A DNA stretch of 38,079 nt, from positions 1 through 38,079 of the forward strand of contig JAGBEJ010000014.1 in NCBI GenBank assembly GCA_017937025.1. Reading direction: 5' to 3'. The notes below the pieces were generated by a model. That model made no database searches, had not been told where the DNA came from, and saw only the letters and a program-made list of their open reading frames with translations. The position numbers were made by a program, and so were the translations under genes. Positions within the stretch are counted from its first letter, which is position 1. Each line of letters opens with the position of its first letter. Shown here in pieces: positions 23,912 through 33,735 of this stretch. The stretch is from Paludibacteraceae bacterium. Lineage in GTDB: Bacteria > Bacteroidota > Bacteroidia > Bacteroidales > Paludibacteraceae.

Positions 23912-25294
23912 ATGGCAAACCAGAGAACTCTGAAAGACTCATTCACACTGAGAAGCAAGGGTTTACACACTGGAATGGACATCACATTGAAAGTTTGCCC
24001 AGCACCAGAAAACTATGGTATAAAAGTTAAGAGAGTTGACCTTGAAGGAGCTCCTGAAATAGCGGCGCTGGCCGAGAATGTCGATGGCACAAACCGCGGC
24101 ACAGTCATAAAGAAAGGAGATGTCGCTGTCAGCACCATAGAGCACGCAATGTCGGCGCTCTTCGCATACGGCATAGACAACGCCATACTCGAAGTGAACG
24201 CTCCAGAACTGCCGATACTTGACGGCAGCGCGAAGTTCTACGCCGAGAACATCGAAAAAGTCGGCATACAAGAGCAGAACGCAGAAAAGACATTCTATGT
24301 AGTAAAACAGAGAACCGAGTATCTGGACGAAAAGAGCGGTTCCAAGATAATACTCCTGCCGGACAATCATTTCAGTCTGAGCGTTGGTGTGGACTTCAAC
24401 TCCCCTATCCTCAACAACCAGTTCGCTGAACTGGACGACATGGAGAAATACTCTGAGGAGATAGCGCCATGCCGAACATTCGTGTTCGTGAGAGAGATAG
24501 AACCGCTTTTGAAAGCCAACTACATAAAAGGCGGCGATCTGGACAACGCTATCGTAATCTACGACAAGGAGATGAGCCAAGAGGACTTCGACAATCTCGC
24601 AAAAGTCACTGGCACAAAACAAATGGACTCAAAGAAACTGGGATACATAAGCGGTCCGCTTCGCTTCAACAACGAGCCTGCCCGCCACAAACTCCTTGAC
24701 CTGATTGGAGACCTTGCCCTCATCGGCATGCCGATAATAGGAAAGGTCATAGCTCTGAAGCCAGGACACACTACCAACACCGCTTTTGCGAAAAAGATAA
24801 GACACGCGATAAAAAGACAGGACGTGATGCCTCCTATATACGACCCAAACAAAGAGCCTGTATATGACATAAACGGCATCAAGAAACTGTTGCCACACCG
24901 CTGGCCATTCCAGCTCGTGGACAAGATAACAGAGCTGAGCAAGAGCCACGTCGTAGGTGTGAAGAACGTGACTGGCACAGAGGCTTGGTTCGTAGGACAT
25001 TTCCCTGACGAGCCCGTTATGCCGGGAGTGCTTATCGTGGAAGCCATGGCACAGACAGGAGGAATCCTGGCGCTTTGCAACGTTGACGAGCCTGAGAAAT
25101 ACTCGACCTACTTCACAAAGATGAACGAGGTAAGATTCAGAAACAAGGTTGTGCCAGGCGACACGCTGATATTCTCGCTGCAGCTTCTGGAGCCAATCAG
25201 ACGCGGCATCGTGCACATGAAGTGTACGGCATTCGTAGGCGACAAGATAACAACAGAAGCCGACTTGCAAGCAATCATCATCAAGAACAAATAA
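23912..25294 (+). CDS. lpxC/fabZ: LpxC-FabZ fusion: UDP-3-O-acyl-GlcNAc deacetylase / hydroxyacyl-ACP dehydratase
   Basis: A fused protein of 460 residues typical of Bacteroidetes. Residues 1-~305 are LpxC, the zinc-dependent first committed step of lipid A synthesis: LHTGMDITLKV, VSTIEHAMSALFAYGIDNA with a zinc His, LPILDGSA, and the ARHKLLDLIGDLALIG motif with His and Asp ligands. After a short linker, residues ~315-460 are FabZ, the 3-hydroxyacyl-ACP dehydratase: IKKLLPHRWPFQLVDKITEL, the catalytic His in WFVGHFPDEPVMPGVLIVEA then MAQTGGIL, and FRNKVVPGDTLIF. Fusion ties lipid A and fatty-acid synthesis, which compete for hydroxyacyl-ACP. lpxA follows after 15 nt. Confidence 0.97.
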   Translation: MANQRTLKDSFTLRSKGLHTGMDITLKVCPAPENYGIKVKRVDLEGAPEIAALAENVDGTNRGTVIKKGDVAVSTIEHAMSALFAYGIDNAILEVNAPELPILDGSAKFYAENIEKVGIQEQNAEKTFYVVKQRTEYLDEKSGSKIILLPDNHFSLSVGVDFNSPILNNQFAELDDMEKYSEEIAPCRTFVFVREIEPLLKANYIKGGDLDNAIVIYDKEMSQEDFDNLAKVTGTKQMDSKKLGYISGPLRFNNEPARHKLLDLIGDLALIGMPIIGKVIALKPGHTTNTAFAKKIRHAIKRQDVMPPIYDPNKEPVYDINGIKKLLPHRWPFQLVDKITELSKSHVVGVKNVTGTEAWFVGHFPDEPVMPGVLIVEAMAQTGGILALCNVDEPEKYSTYFTKMNEVRFRNKVVPGDTLIFSLQLLEPIRRGIVHMKCTAFVGDKITTEADLQAIIIKNK

Positions 25295-25309
25295 TAAAGA
25301 CTAAATAAT

Positions 25310-26080
25310 ATGGATTACCCACTAAGCCAAGTCAGTCCTAAAGCAAAAATAGGCAAGAACGTAAAAATCGGTCCGTTCGTCACAATCACAGACGATGTAG
25401 AAATCGGCGACGGAACAACCATCATGTCCAATGCAGTGATACTTGACGGCGCGAGAATAGGCAAAGACTGCCTGATATGCACTGGCGCAGTCATAAGCAA
25501 CATACCTCAGGACCTCAAGTTCAAGGGCGAGAAGACCACTGCGGTAATCGGTGACAGAACAACAATCCGCGAATACGTGACAGTGAACCGCGGCACAGCG
25601 TCAAAGAACACCACGATAATCGGCGACGACTGCCTGATAATGGCCTATTGCCACGTGGCTCACGACTGCAAGCTCGGCAACCACATCATCACATCAAACG
25701 CATGCCAGATAGCAGGCGAGGTGGTTATCGACGATTACGCAACAATCGGCGGCGGTTCGCTGATACACCAGTTCTCGCACATCGGAACACAGGTGATGAT
25801 GCAAGGCGGCTCAAGAGTCCCTAAGGACATTCCGCCATACGCAATGGTAGGACGCGAACCTCTCCGTTTCATCGGCATCAACTCTGTAGGACTGAAGAGA
25901 AGAGGCTTCACAAACGAACAGATAGACGCAATCCAGAGAACATACAGACTCATCTACCAAGATGGACTGAATTTCACACAGGCTATAGAATTAGCTGAGA
26001 AGGAAGTGCCTGAGTGCATAGAGAAGAGAACAATAATCGACTTCATAAAGTCTTCATCAAGAGGAATCATAAACAACTAA
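25310..26080 (+). CDS. lpxA: LpxA, UDP-GlcNAc acyltransferase
   Basis: Catalyses the first step of lipid A synthesis, transferring a 3-hydroxyacyl chain to UDP-GlcNAc. The 256-residue protein is a left-handed beta-helix (VSPKAKIGKNVKIGPFVTIT onwards). The active-site His is in IMAYCHVAHDCKLGNHII. Downstream are IGGGSLIHQFSHIGTQVMMQ and MVGREPLRFIGINSVGLKRR, then a helical C-terminal domain. Length and motifs are standard. glnS follows after 19 nt. Confidence 0.97.
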   Translation: MDYPLSQVSPKAKIGKNVKIGPFVTITDDVEIGDGTTIMSNAVILDGARIGKDCLICTGAVISNIPQDLKFKGEKTTAVIGDRTTIREYVTVNRGTASKNTTIIGDDCLIMAYCHVAHDCKLGNHIITSNACQIAGEVVIDDYATIGGGSLIHQFSHIGTQVMMQGGSRVPKDIPPYAMVGREPLRFIGINSVGLKRRGFTNEQIDAIQRTYRLIYQDGLNFTQAIELAEKEVPECIEKRTIIDFIKSSSRGIINN

Positions 26081-26099
26081 TCCACAAGGGAAGGAGCAC

Positions 26100-27854
26100 A
26101 TGGAAGAGAAGAAGAGCCTCAATTTTATTGAGCAGAAAGTGGAGAAAGACCTTGCTGAGGGCAAGAACGGAGGCCGACTGCAAACACGTTTCCCGCCAGA
26201 GCCAAACGGCTATCTGCACATCGGACACGCCAAGGCTATAGCACTCGACTTCGGCATCGCTCAGAAGTACGGCGGCGTCTGCAACCTCCGTATGGACGAC
26301 ACCAACCCTCAGAAAGAGGATATGGAGTATGTCGAGGCGATAAAGCGCGACATCGAGTGGCTCGGATTCAAATGGGGCAACATCTACTACGCATCCGACT
26401 ATTTCCAGAAGCTGTGGGACCTCGCAGTCGAGCTGATAAAGCGAGGCAAAGCATACGTGGACGAGCAGACGGCTGAAGAGATAGCCGCACAAAAAGGCAC
26501 ACCTACCCAACCTGGACAGAACTCGCCTTACCGCGACCGTCCAGTAGAGGAAAGCCTCGCCCTGTTCGAGGAGATGAACTCGGGCAAGATGGAGCCTGGC
26601 AAAATGGTGCTGCGTGCCAAGATAGACATGGCAAGCCCTAACATGCACTTCCGCGACCCAATCATGTACCGTGTGCTCAACATGCCACATTGGCGCACCG
26701 GCAACCAATGGAACGCCTACCCTATGTACGACTACACACACGGACAGTGCGACTACTGGGAAGGCGTGACACACTCGCTCTGCACGCTGGAGTTTGTCAG
26801 CCACCGTCCGCTCTACGACTTGTTCGTGGACTGGGCAAAGGAAGTGGCAGGCGACGACAAGCCAATGGACGACAACCGTCCGCGCCAGACCGAGTTCAAC
26901 AAACTGAACCTCACGCACATACTGCTGTCTAAGCGCAACCTGCTCATGATGGTGAACGAAGGCGTTGTCGCAGGATGGGACGACCCACGAATGCCGACAA
27001 TCTCCGGATTCCGTCGCAGAGGCTACTCTCCTGAAGGAATTCTGAAGTTCATTGACAAGATAGGCTACACGACATTCGACGCGCTCAACGAGATGGCTCT
27101 GATGGAAAGCGCAATCCGCGAAGACCTCAACACAAGAGCGACTCGTGTCAGCGCAGTCATCGACCCTGTGAAACTTGTCATAACCAACTATCCGGAAGGC
27201 AAGACAGAGGAACTCACAGCCATCAATAATCCTGAGGACGAGAACAGCGACACGCACAATATCACATTCTCGCGCGAGCTGTGGATTGAGCGCGACGACT
27301 TCATGGAAGACGCTCCAAAGAAGTTCTTCCGCCTGGGACCGGGCAAGGAGGTGCGCCTGAAGAACGCATACATCATAAAGTGCTCGGAGAACCCAGAGGA
27401 GTGCATAGTGAAGGACGCAGAAGGCAACATCGTGGAGATTCACGCTGAGTTCATCCCAGAGACAAAGACTGGCGAGGCGAACTCAAACATGAAGATAAAA
27501 GGCAAGACAATACACTGGGTCAGCGTTGACCACTGCGTTAAAGCCGAGATAAGGAACTACGACCGTCTGTGGATGACAGAGAATCCGCGCGACGAAGTGG
27601 CGAACTACTCAAAGAGCCTCGGCAAGGAACGTATCGACATTGAGGACATGCGCCACTTCATAAATCCGAACTCTCTCGAGATAAAGACAGCGTATGTCGA
27701 GAAATGGCTAACAAACGCCAAGCCGCTCGACTACCTCCAGTTCCAGCGCATAGGCTACTACACTGTGGACACCGATTCTAAACCAGACGCGCTCGTGTTC
27801 AACAGAACAGTGACACTGAAAGACAGCTGGGCAAAAGAGAAGACAAAGCAATAA
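26100..27854 (+). CDS. glnS: Glutaminyl-tRNA synthetase
   Basis: Charges tRNA-Gln with glutamine. The 584-residue class I synthetase shows FPPEPNGYLHIGHAKA with the HIGH signature at 40-43, NLRMDDTNPQKEDMEYVEAI, the KMSKS-like LLSKRNLLMMV, and the C-terminal anticodon-binding barrels (FSRELWIERDDFMED; IHWVSVDHCVKAEIRNYDRL). It is slightly longer than E. coli GlnS. It is the last gene of the lipid A run and ends at a very strong terminator. Arginine is mostly CGC/CGT (about 28 of 32 by eye), unlike the AGA-rich recN and pepD. Confidence 0.96.
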   Translation: MEEKKSLNFIEQKVEKDLAEGKNGGRLQTRFPPEPNGYLHIGHAKAIALDFGIAQKYGGVCNLRMDDTNPQKEDMEYVEAIKRDIEWLGFKWGNIYYASDYFQKLWDLAVELIKRGKAYVDEQTAEEIAAQKGTPTQPGQNSPYRDRPVEESLALFEEMNSGKMEPGKMVLRAKIDMASPNMHFRDPIMYRVLNMPHWRTGNQWNAYPMYDYTHGQCDYWEGVTHSLCTLEFVSHRPLYDLFVDWAKEVAGDDKPMDDNRPRQTEFNKLNLTHILLSKRNLLMMVNEGVVAGWDDPRMPTISGFRRRGYSPEGILKFIDKIGYTTFDALNEMALMESAIREDLNTRATRVSAVIDPVKLVITNYPEGKTEELTAINNPEDENSDTHNITFSRELWIERDDFMEDAPKKFFRLGPGKEVRLKNAYIIKCSENPEECIVKDAEGNIVEIHAEFIPETKTGEANSNMKIKGKTIHWVSVDHCVKAEIRNYDRLWMTENPRDEVANYSKSLGKERIDIEDMRHFINPNSLEIKTAYVEKWLTNAKPLDYLQFQRIGYYTVDTDSKPDALVFNRTVTLKDSWAKEKTKQ

Positions 27855-27875
27855 GGACAACATTTTACCATAAGA

Positions 27876-27915
27876 CAAATCAACGGGACTACGAAACAGT
27901 CCCGTTGATTTGTTT
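27876..27915 (+). terminator. Strong terminator after glnS
   Basis: CAAATCAACGGGACT (27876-27890) and AGTCCCGTTGATTTG (27898-27912) form a perfect 15-bp stem around a 7-nt loop, followed by TTT. Confidence 0.92.
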
Positions 27916-28008
27916 AACCATCAACGTATGCAAGCACATTGGGTGTTTATTCAAGTCTTATTTTGTCCGTTATACACACTTTATTAATATATGTACGCAC
28001 ATTGATTA

Positions 28009-28016
28009 TATTTTTG
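28009..28016 (+). promoter_or_regulatory. -7 element of the efflux operon
   Basis: TATTTTTG, followed by a 43-nt A-rich leader to the TolC ATG. No clear -33 and no obvious operator repeat. Confidence 0.55.
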
Positions 28017-28059
28017 CGCAATCAAAAAAAACAGACAAAACAAAATCATAAATAATAAC

Positions 28060-29439
28060 ATGAACTTAAAGAACAGAAACAAACTGCTGATTGTGGCACT
28101 CGGATGCGTGGCTTTAATCTGCAATCCGATGTCGGCAATGGCACAAGACTCGCCGTCGAACACGGCATCATCAAATCTGCGTGTGTCTCTGGAAGAGGCA
28201 AAGCAATACGCGATAAGCCACAACCACACAATGCAGAACGCCACTTACGCTGAGAAAAAGGCTGAAGCGCAGAAATGGCAGGTTATCTCGACTATGCTGC
28301 CACAAGTCAAACTCGCATACGACTACACAAACTTCTGCGGGCATGAAATGGACTTCTCGGCTATGGGAATAGGGAAAATCAAAGACCCTTCAACAGGAAC
28401 ATTCTCAGTAACCGCATCCATAACACTGAGCGGAGCGCAAATAGCCGGCGCGCACGTAACAAAACTCGCAAGTGAATTATCAAAGATAAACACAGAGAAG
28501 AACAATCAGGATATTTCTTCTGACGTGATACAAACATACATGTCCATTCTCATGCTTGAGAAGACAAACGGACTGCTGAAAGAGAACCTGGAAAACATAA
28601 AAACACTGCAGACGGCTACAGACGAGGCTGTGAGAGTCGGAGTCTCAGAGGAAACCGACGCCGACCAGCTGAAAGTGCAGGTAGCATCGATGAAGAACAC
28701 CATCAACCAGACAGAGCGTTCCATCGAGACTCTTTACAACACTCTGAAGACACTGCTCGGAGCCAGCTTCGACACGAAAATCGTGCTTACCGACTCCATT
28801 GGCAACCTGCTCAACGCAGAGAAAGCATTGAACCTTCTGAGCCAGAACATAAACTTAAACAATAACAATAACTACAGAATCCTCAAGGCTAACACAGAGA
28901 TAGCCAAAGGACAAGTGACTCAGGCATGGTGGAACTATGGTCCACAGGTGACAGCCTTCTACCAGTACTCAAACAAGCAGTACTTCGCAGATGATGTCAA
29001 CCCATTCTCGAAAATGAGTGACATACCACACATCGTTGGCATTTCAGCAAGCTGGACACCATTCACAAGCGGAGGAAACTACGCAAAGGTGAAGGCAGCC
29101 AAGATGGACTTGGCCACAGCGCAAAGCACACTGGAGCTGACAGCCGACCAACTGAAGATACAGGACGCACAGGCAAGATTCAACCTCAACTCCACTTACG
29201 AGAACTACAAGACTCAGGAGGAGAACCTGGAAGTGACCGCCAAGGTGCTGGCAAGCACAACCAACAAGTTCAGATACGGAACAGCATCTTCGCTCGACGT
29301 AACTAACGCAAGCACAAACCTCATAATCGCGCAAAACAACTATGTGAGCGCGATGAGCGACCTGATAAACGCTCAGATAACACTCGAGAAATTGCTGAAC
29401 ACGCCGAACTCCTCTACCCAAACAACAGCAAACAAGTAA
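28060..29439 (+). CDS. TolC-family outer-membrane efflux protein
   Basis: The outer-membrane channel of a tripartite pump. The 459-residue protein has a signal peptide (LLIVALGCVALICNPMSAMA) and two outer-efflux-protein repeats. The first covers LRVSLEEAKQYAISHNHTMQ through the long coiled helices (NTEKNNQDISSDVIQTYMSI; TDEAVRVGVSEETDADQLKV). The second begins LNLNNNNNYRILKANTEIAK and ends near NLIIAQNNYVSAMSDLINAQ. Length is typical. It is the first gene of a four-gene operon; the membrane-fusion protein starts 33 nt downstream. Confidence 0.93.
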   Translation: MNLKNRNKLLIVALGCVALICNPMSAMAQDSPSNTASSNLRVSLEEAKQYAISHNHTMQNATYAEKKAEAQKWQVISTMLPQVKLAYDYTNFCGHEMDFSAMGIGKIKDPSTGTFSVTASITLSGAQIAGAHVTKLASELSKINTEKNNQDISSDVIQTYMSILMLEKTNGLLKENLENIKTLQTATDEAVRVGVSEETDADQLKVQVASMKNTINQTERSIETLYNTLKTLLGASFDTKIVLTDSIGNLLNAEKALNLLSQNINLNNNNNYRILKANTEIAKGQVTQAWWNYGPQVTAFYQYSNKQYFADDVNPFSKMSDIPHIVGISASWTPFTSGGNYAKVKAAKMDLATAQSTLELTADQLKIQDAQARFNLNSTYENYKTQEENLEVTAKVLASTTNKFRYGTASSLDVTNASTNLIIAQNNYVSAMSDLINAQITLEKLLNTPNSSTQTTANK

Positions 29440-29472
29440 AACAGAACTGAAAATCAAATAAAAACGAAATAA

Positions 29473-30498
29473 ATGAAAATGAACAAGTTTAAAGCTATCT
29501 GTCTGATAGCAATGGCCGCAGGAATCGTGACCAGTTGCGGCAAGAAGTCAGAAGACAACGAGAACAAGGACAGCGTAAGAGTTGAGCAAGTGAAGGTAAC
29601 CACTCTCAAGACTCAGGAAATCAACCGCATAGTTGACATCTCAACAACTCTGGACGGATGGGAGACTGTGAACATCGCCCCTACCATACAGGGACATATC
29701 GAGAAGCTGTATGTTGACGTTGACTCAAAGGTCGGCGCAGGACAGATGCTCGTGAAGATGGACGAGACACAGTACAACAACATAAAGCTCGCATTCGCGA
29801 ACCTCAAGATAGAGTTCGCCAGAATGGAGGCTCTGAAGAAGACAGGAAGCGTCAGCCAGCAGGCATACGACCAAGTGAAGCTGAGCTACGACCAGACCAA
29901 GGAGCAGCTCGACTATCTGCAGAAGAACACTTTTGTGAAGTCACCTGTCTCCGGAGTTGTGACTCAGAAAAACTATGAGACTGGCGAGCTGTACGCGGCA
30001 AGACCAATATACGTCATCAAGCAAGTGAACGTGCTGAAGGCTATCGTAGGAGTGCCAGAAGGATACCTGCCAAAAATCAAGAAAGGCATGTCTGTGTCTG
30101 TGTCAACCGACATCTACCCTGGCGAGACATTCCCTGCAACCATCGACATCATATATCCTTCTATAGACGAGGCGACACACTCATTCAACATCAAGCTGAA
30201 AATAAACAACCCTGGCAACAAGCTCCGTCCAGGCATGTACGCAAAGACATCGCTCAACCTCGGCAAAGACAATGCAATCATCGTCCCTTACCAGTCGGTA
30301 CTTAAGCTGCAAGGCTCAGACGAGCGTTACATATTCGTCAACGACAAGGGCTACGCAAAGAGAGTCACTGTTAAGGTTGGACAGAGATTCGACGAGATGG
30401 TCGAGTTGATAAGCGACTCGCTGAAAGAAGGCGACCAGATCGTCACTACAGGTCAAGGAAGACTTGTAAAGGGAGTTAAGCTGAACATTGTAAAGTAA
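29473..30498 (+). CDS. RND efflux periplasmic adaptor (membrane fusion protein)
   Basis: A 341-residue lipoprotein adaptor linking the RND pump to TolC. The lipobox VTSC gives lipidated Cys22. Domains in order: lipoyl half (GWETVNIAPTIQGHIEKLYV, VDSKVGAGQMLVKMDETQYN), a short helical hairpin (FANLKIEFARMEALKKTGSV, SQQAYDQVKLSYDQTKEQLD), the second lipoyl half (VKSPVSGVVTQKNYETGELY), a beta-barrel and a membrane-proximal domain (ERYIFVNDKGYAKRVTVKVG). The pump gene starts 21 nt downstream. The substrate range cannot be inferred from sequence. Confidence 0.93.
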   Translation: MKMNKFKAICLIAMAAGIVTSCGKKSEDNENKDSVRVEQVKVTTLKTQEINRIVDISTTLDGWETVNIAPTIQGHIEKLYVDVDSKVGAGQMLVKMDETQYNNIKLAFANLKIEFARMEALKKTGSVSQQAYDQVKLSYDQTKEQLDYLQKNTFVKSPVSGVVTQKNYETGELYAARPIYVIKQVNVLKAIVGVPEGYLPKIKKGMSVSVSTDIYPGETFPATIDIIYPSIDEATHSFNIKLKINNPGNKLRPGMYAKTSLNLGKDNAIIVPYQSVLKLQGSDERYIFVNDKGYAKRVTVKVGQRFDEMVELISDSLKEGDQIVTTGQGRLVKGVKLNIVK

Positions 30499-30519
30499 CA
30501 CAAAAGAGATTTCTAAGAA

Positions 30520-33500
30520 ATGGCTATATACAAAACCGCTATCACCAAGCCTATCACCACCGCGCTCATATTCGTGGCTGTGATAATACTGGGCTTATTC
30601 TCTCTGAAACAACTGCCTATCGACCAGTTTCCAGAGATAGAGCCGCCATACATATCTGTCATGACAGCCTATCCTGGAGCTAACGCGACCGAGGTGGAGA
30701 CCAATGTGTCGAAGGTTTTGGAGAACAGTTTGAACTCTGTTGACGGACTCAAGGAGATAACATCAACATCGAAGGACAACATGTCTGTCGTCCTCATGGA
30801 ATTTGAATGGGGTTCAAACCTCGACGAGGCAACCAACGACATCCGCTCGTACATCGACATGGTTTACGACAACCTGCCAGACGAGTGTACACGTCCGTTC
30901 ATATTCAAGTTCTCATCTTCCATGATGCCAGTGCTCCAGATCGCAGTCACTGCCGACGAGAGCTACCCAGGACTTGAGAAGATACTGAACGACAACGTTG
31001 TGAACGACTTGAACAGAATCGACGGTATCGGTAACATATCGCTCTCAGGAGCGCCTGAGCGATACATCTACATAGACCTCGACCCTAAGAAACTCGACAG
31101 CTACGGAGTGTCACTCGAGCAGGTCGGCAACGCTGTGAAAGGCAACAACCTGAACCTCGCCTCAGGATCCGTGAAAATGGGCAAGGAGCAGTACCAGATG
31201 CGTGTACAGGGCGAGTATGTGGAGAGCAGCGAGATAAACGACATCGTTGTAAAGAGCATGGGCACAAAAACCGTTAAGGTTAAGGACCTCGCTGTCGTAA
31301 GAGACACAATCAAGGACATCGCTCTTGAAGAGAAAATGAACGGCAAGGACGGTGTGCGCCTCATAATCATGAAGCAGACCGGCGCAAACACTGTACAGAT
31401 TGCCACTGATGTCAAGAAAAATCTTGAGAGAATAAAGAAGAGTCTGCCATCCGACGTGAAGATGGAGATGATTTACGACTCTTCTACCGACATCATCAAC
31501 GCCATCAACGGACTTTCCGAGTCCATATTCTACGCATTGCTGTTCGTGGTGCTCGTGGTGCTGTTCTTCCTCGGAAGATGGAGAGCCACCATCATAATCG
31601 CACTGACGATACCAATATCGCTTGTCGCCGCATTCATTTACTTGTTTGTGGTTGACAGTTCGCTGAACATCATATCGCTTTGTTCGTTGACTGTGGCGAT
31701 AGGTATGGTTGTGGATGACGCCATTGTGGTGCTGGAGAACATCTCCAAGCATGTGGACCGTGGCGAGAATCCACGCGAGGCGGCGATATACGGAACAAAC
31801 GAGGTGTGGGTGTCTGTAATCGCGACAACATTAGTTATCGTCGTTGTGTTCATGCCGCTCACAATGCTCACCGGACAAGCAGGTATCCTGTTCAAGCAGC
31901 TCGGATGGATTGTGACAATATGCGTTGTGACATCAACAACTGTCGCTATATCGCTGACACCAATGCTTGCGTCTAAGCTGTTGAAAGGTCATGATGTATC
32001 TATCGACAAAGATGGAAATCTTATCGAGTCAAGCCAGCACATGGGATGGTACGACAAGTTCGTTATTCCGTTGCTCAACAAACTTGACGCATGGTATGCC
32101 AACGTGCTGAGAACATGCTTGAGACACAAACTGCTCACAATACTTACCATCGTAGGCATATTTGTTCTTACGCTCATACCTGTGTTCACTGGCGCTATCG
32201 GATCTAACTTCATAGCTGACCAGGACAACTCCATGATGAATATCACCATAGAGCTGCAGAGAGGAACAAGAGTCGAGGAGACCTCAGCTATAGCGAGAAA
32301 CATAGAGAACAAGATTAGAGAAATAACTCCTGAAGCATTGGTAATATCAACAGCTCTCGGTAGCGACGATGACGCTGGCATGGCATCGCTGTTCAACCAA
32401 ACGAACAACAACAAGATATCGACAAGAGTGAGAACCGTGACTAAGGACAAAAGAGACAGAAGCATATTCGAGATAGCAGAAGGCATACGTAAAGAACTTG
32501 ACAAGATGCCAGAGGTCATAACATATAATGTCTCTACTGCTATGGGAAATATGGGAAGCAATACTGTCGATGTCGAAATCTACGGATATGACTTCAAGAC
32601 AACCAACCGTATCGCTGAAGACTTCACCAACATAATCAAGGACATACCTGGAGCGCGTGACATAACCAACAGCCGCGAGCAGGACCGCACAGAGCTGCAG
32701 ATTATCTTCGACAAGGAGAAACTCGCAATGTCAGGACTGACTGAGAGCGCAGTGTCTATGTACGTGAGAAACAGAGTCAACGGTATGGCTGCCGGATACT
32801 TCAAGGAGGATGGCGAGGAGTATGATATCATCGTAAGACTCAAGGAGGAGTTCAGAAACAACCTGAACGAAATCGAGAACATCGACCTCATGACTCCAAC
32901 CGGCCAGAACATAAAGCTGAGAGAGGTGGCGCAAGTCAAGGAATACTGGTGTCCGCCAGAAATCCAGCGCAAGAGAAGAGAGAGAATCGTGACGCTGTCT
33001 GTAACTCCAGTGGGAACATCTCTTGGTGAGCTGGCTCAGGAGATACAGAAGAAGATAGACGCATACGACGTGCCTTCAGGAGTAATCGTGCAGATCGGCG
33101 GTACATACCAGGATCAGCAGGAGACATTCCAGGACATGGTGCTGCTGCTCGCGCTCATCGTCATGCTGGTTTACATCGTGATGGCATCGCAGTTCGAATC
33201 GTTCGCAAAGCCGTTCATCATTATGATGTCTGTGCCGTTCGCATTCTCGGGAGTAATCCTCGCGCTGTTCATAACAGGAACGAACTTCGACATGATCGCC
33301 GCTCTCGGAGCCATACTGCTCGTCGGAATCGTAGTTAAGAACGGTATCGTGCTTGTGGACTATATCAACCTGATGAGAGACCGAGGCTATGAGCTAAGCG
33401 AGGCTATCGCACTGTCCGGACAGAGCCGTCTCCGTCCTGTGCTCATGACAGCGTTCACTACCCTGCTCGGTATGGTGCCTATGGCGCTTAGCACCAGCGC

Positions 33501-33729
33501 AGGCTCCGAGCTCTGGATACCTATGGGTGTGGCTGTTATCGGAGGTATAATCGCGTCAACAATCATCACGCTCATCATCGTGCCTGTACTCTACTCGCTC
33601 ATGGCAAGACACGGAGAGAGAGACAAGAACGCCGAGATACAGAAGAACTTCATCTTCATGAGAATGAACGACACTCTCGACGAGGACAGAAGAATCGATG
33701 CAGAGCAGAATAATAACCGACTAAACTAA
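30520..33729 (+). CDS. RND family (HAE1/AcrB-like) efflux permease
   Basis: A 1,069-residue inner-membrane proton-driven pump with two six-helix halves, each with a large periplasmic porter loop. The N-terminus is AIYKTAITKPITTALIFVAV. The paired Asp of the proton relay are visible in TVAIGMVVDDAIVVLENI (Asp399 and Asp400), and a relay Lys is plausible in the second half (ILLVGIVVKNGIVLVDYINL). The second-half repeat sequence is PIMLYN-like ('SRLRPVLMTAFTTLLGMVP'). It fits the multidrug HAE1 group rather than the heavy-metal group, since I see no Met-rich metal path, but this is an inference. It is followed by the PII-like gene after only 6 nt. Confidence 0.95.
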   Translation: MAIYKTAITKPITTALIFVAVIILGLFSLKQLPIDQFPEIEPPYISVMTAYPGANATEVETNVSKVLENSLNSVDGLKEITSTSKDNMSVVLMEFEWGSNLDEATNDIRSYIDMVYDNLPDECTRPFIFKFSSSMMPVLQIAVTADESYPGLEKILNDNVVNDLNRIDGIGNISLSGAPERYIYIDLDPKKLDSYGVSLEQVGNAVKGNNLNLASGSVKMGKEQYQMRVQGEYVESSEINDIVVKSMGTKTVKVKDLAVVRDTIKDIALEEKMNGKDGVRLIIMKQTGANTVQIATDVKKNLERIKKSLPSDVKMEMIYDSSTDIINAINGLSESIFYALLFVVLVVLFFLGRWRATIIIALTIPISLVAAFIYLFVVDSSLNIISLCSLTVAIGMVVDDAIVVLENISKHVDRGENPREAAIYGTNEVWVSVIATTLVIVVVFMPLTMLTGQAGILFKQLGWIVTICVVTSTTVAISLTPMLASKLLKGHDVSIDKDGNLIESSQHMGWYDKFVIPLLNKLDAWYANVLRTCLRHKLLTILTIVGIFVLTLIPVFTGAIGSNFIADQDNSMMNITIELQRGTRVEETSAIARNIENKIREITPEALVISTALGSDDDAGMASLFNQTNNNKISTRVRTVTKDKRDRSIFEIAEGIRKELDKMPEVITYNVSTAMGNMGSNTVDVEIYGYDFKTTNRIAEDFTNIIKDIPGARDITNSREQDRTELQIIFDKEKLAMSGLTESAVSMYVRNRVNGMAAGYFKEDGEEYDIIVRLKEEFRNNLNEIENIDLMTPTGQNIKLREVAQVKEYWCPPEIQRKRRERIVTLSVTPVGTSLGELAQEIQKKIDAYDVPSGVIVQIGGTYQDQQETFQDMVLLLALIVMLVYIVMASQFESFAKPFIIMMSVPFAFSGVILALFITGTNFDMIAALGAILLVGIVVKNGIVLVDYINLMRDRGYELSEAIALSGQSRLRPVLMTAFTTLLGMVPMALSTSAGSELWIPMGVAVIGGIIASTIITLIIVPVLYSLMARHGERDKNAEIQKNFIFMRMNDTLDEDRRIDAEQNNNRLN

Positions 33730-33735
33730 AAGAAC

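Noticed and set aside
26067-27443. Long antisense frame opposite glnS (458 codons)
   Set aside because: It is a shadow of glnS: rich in Val/His/Cys/Leu, without signal peptide or domain pattern, and its start has no promoter.
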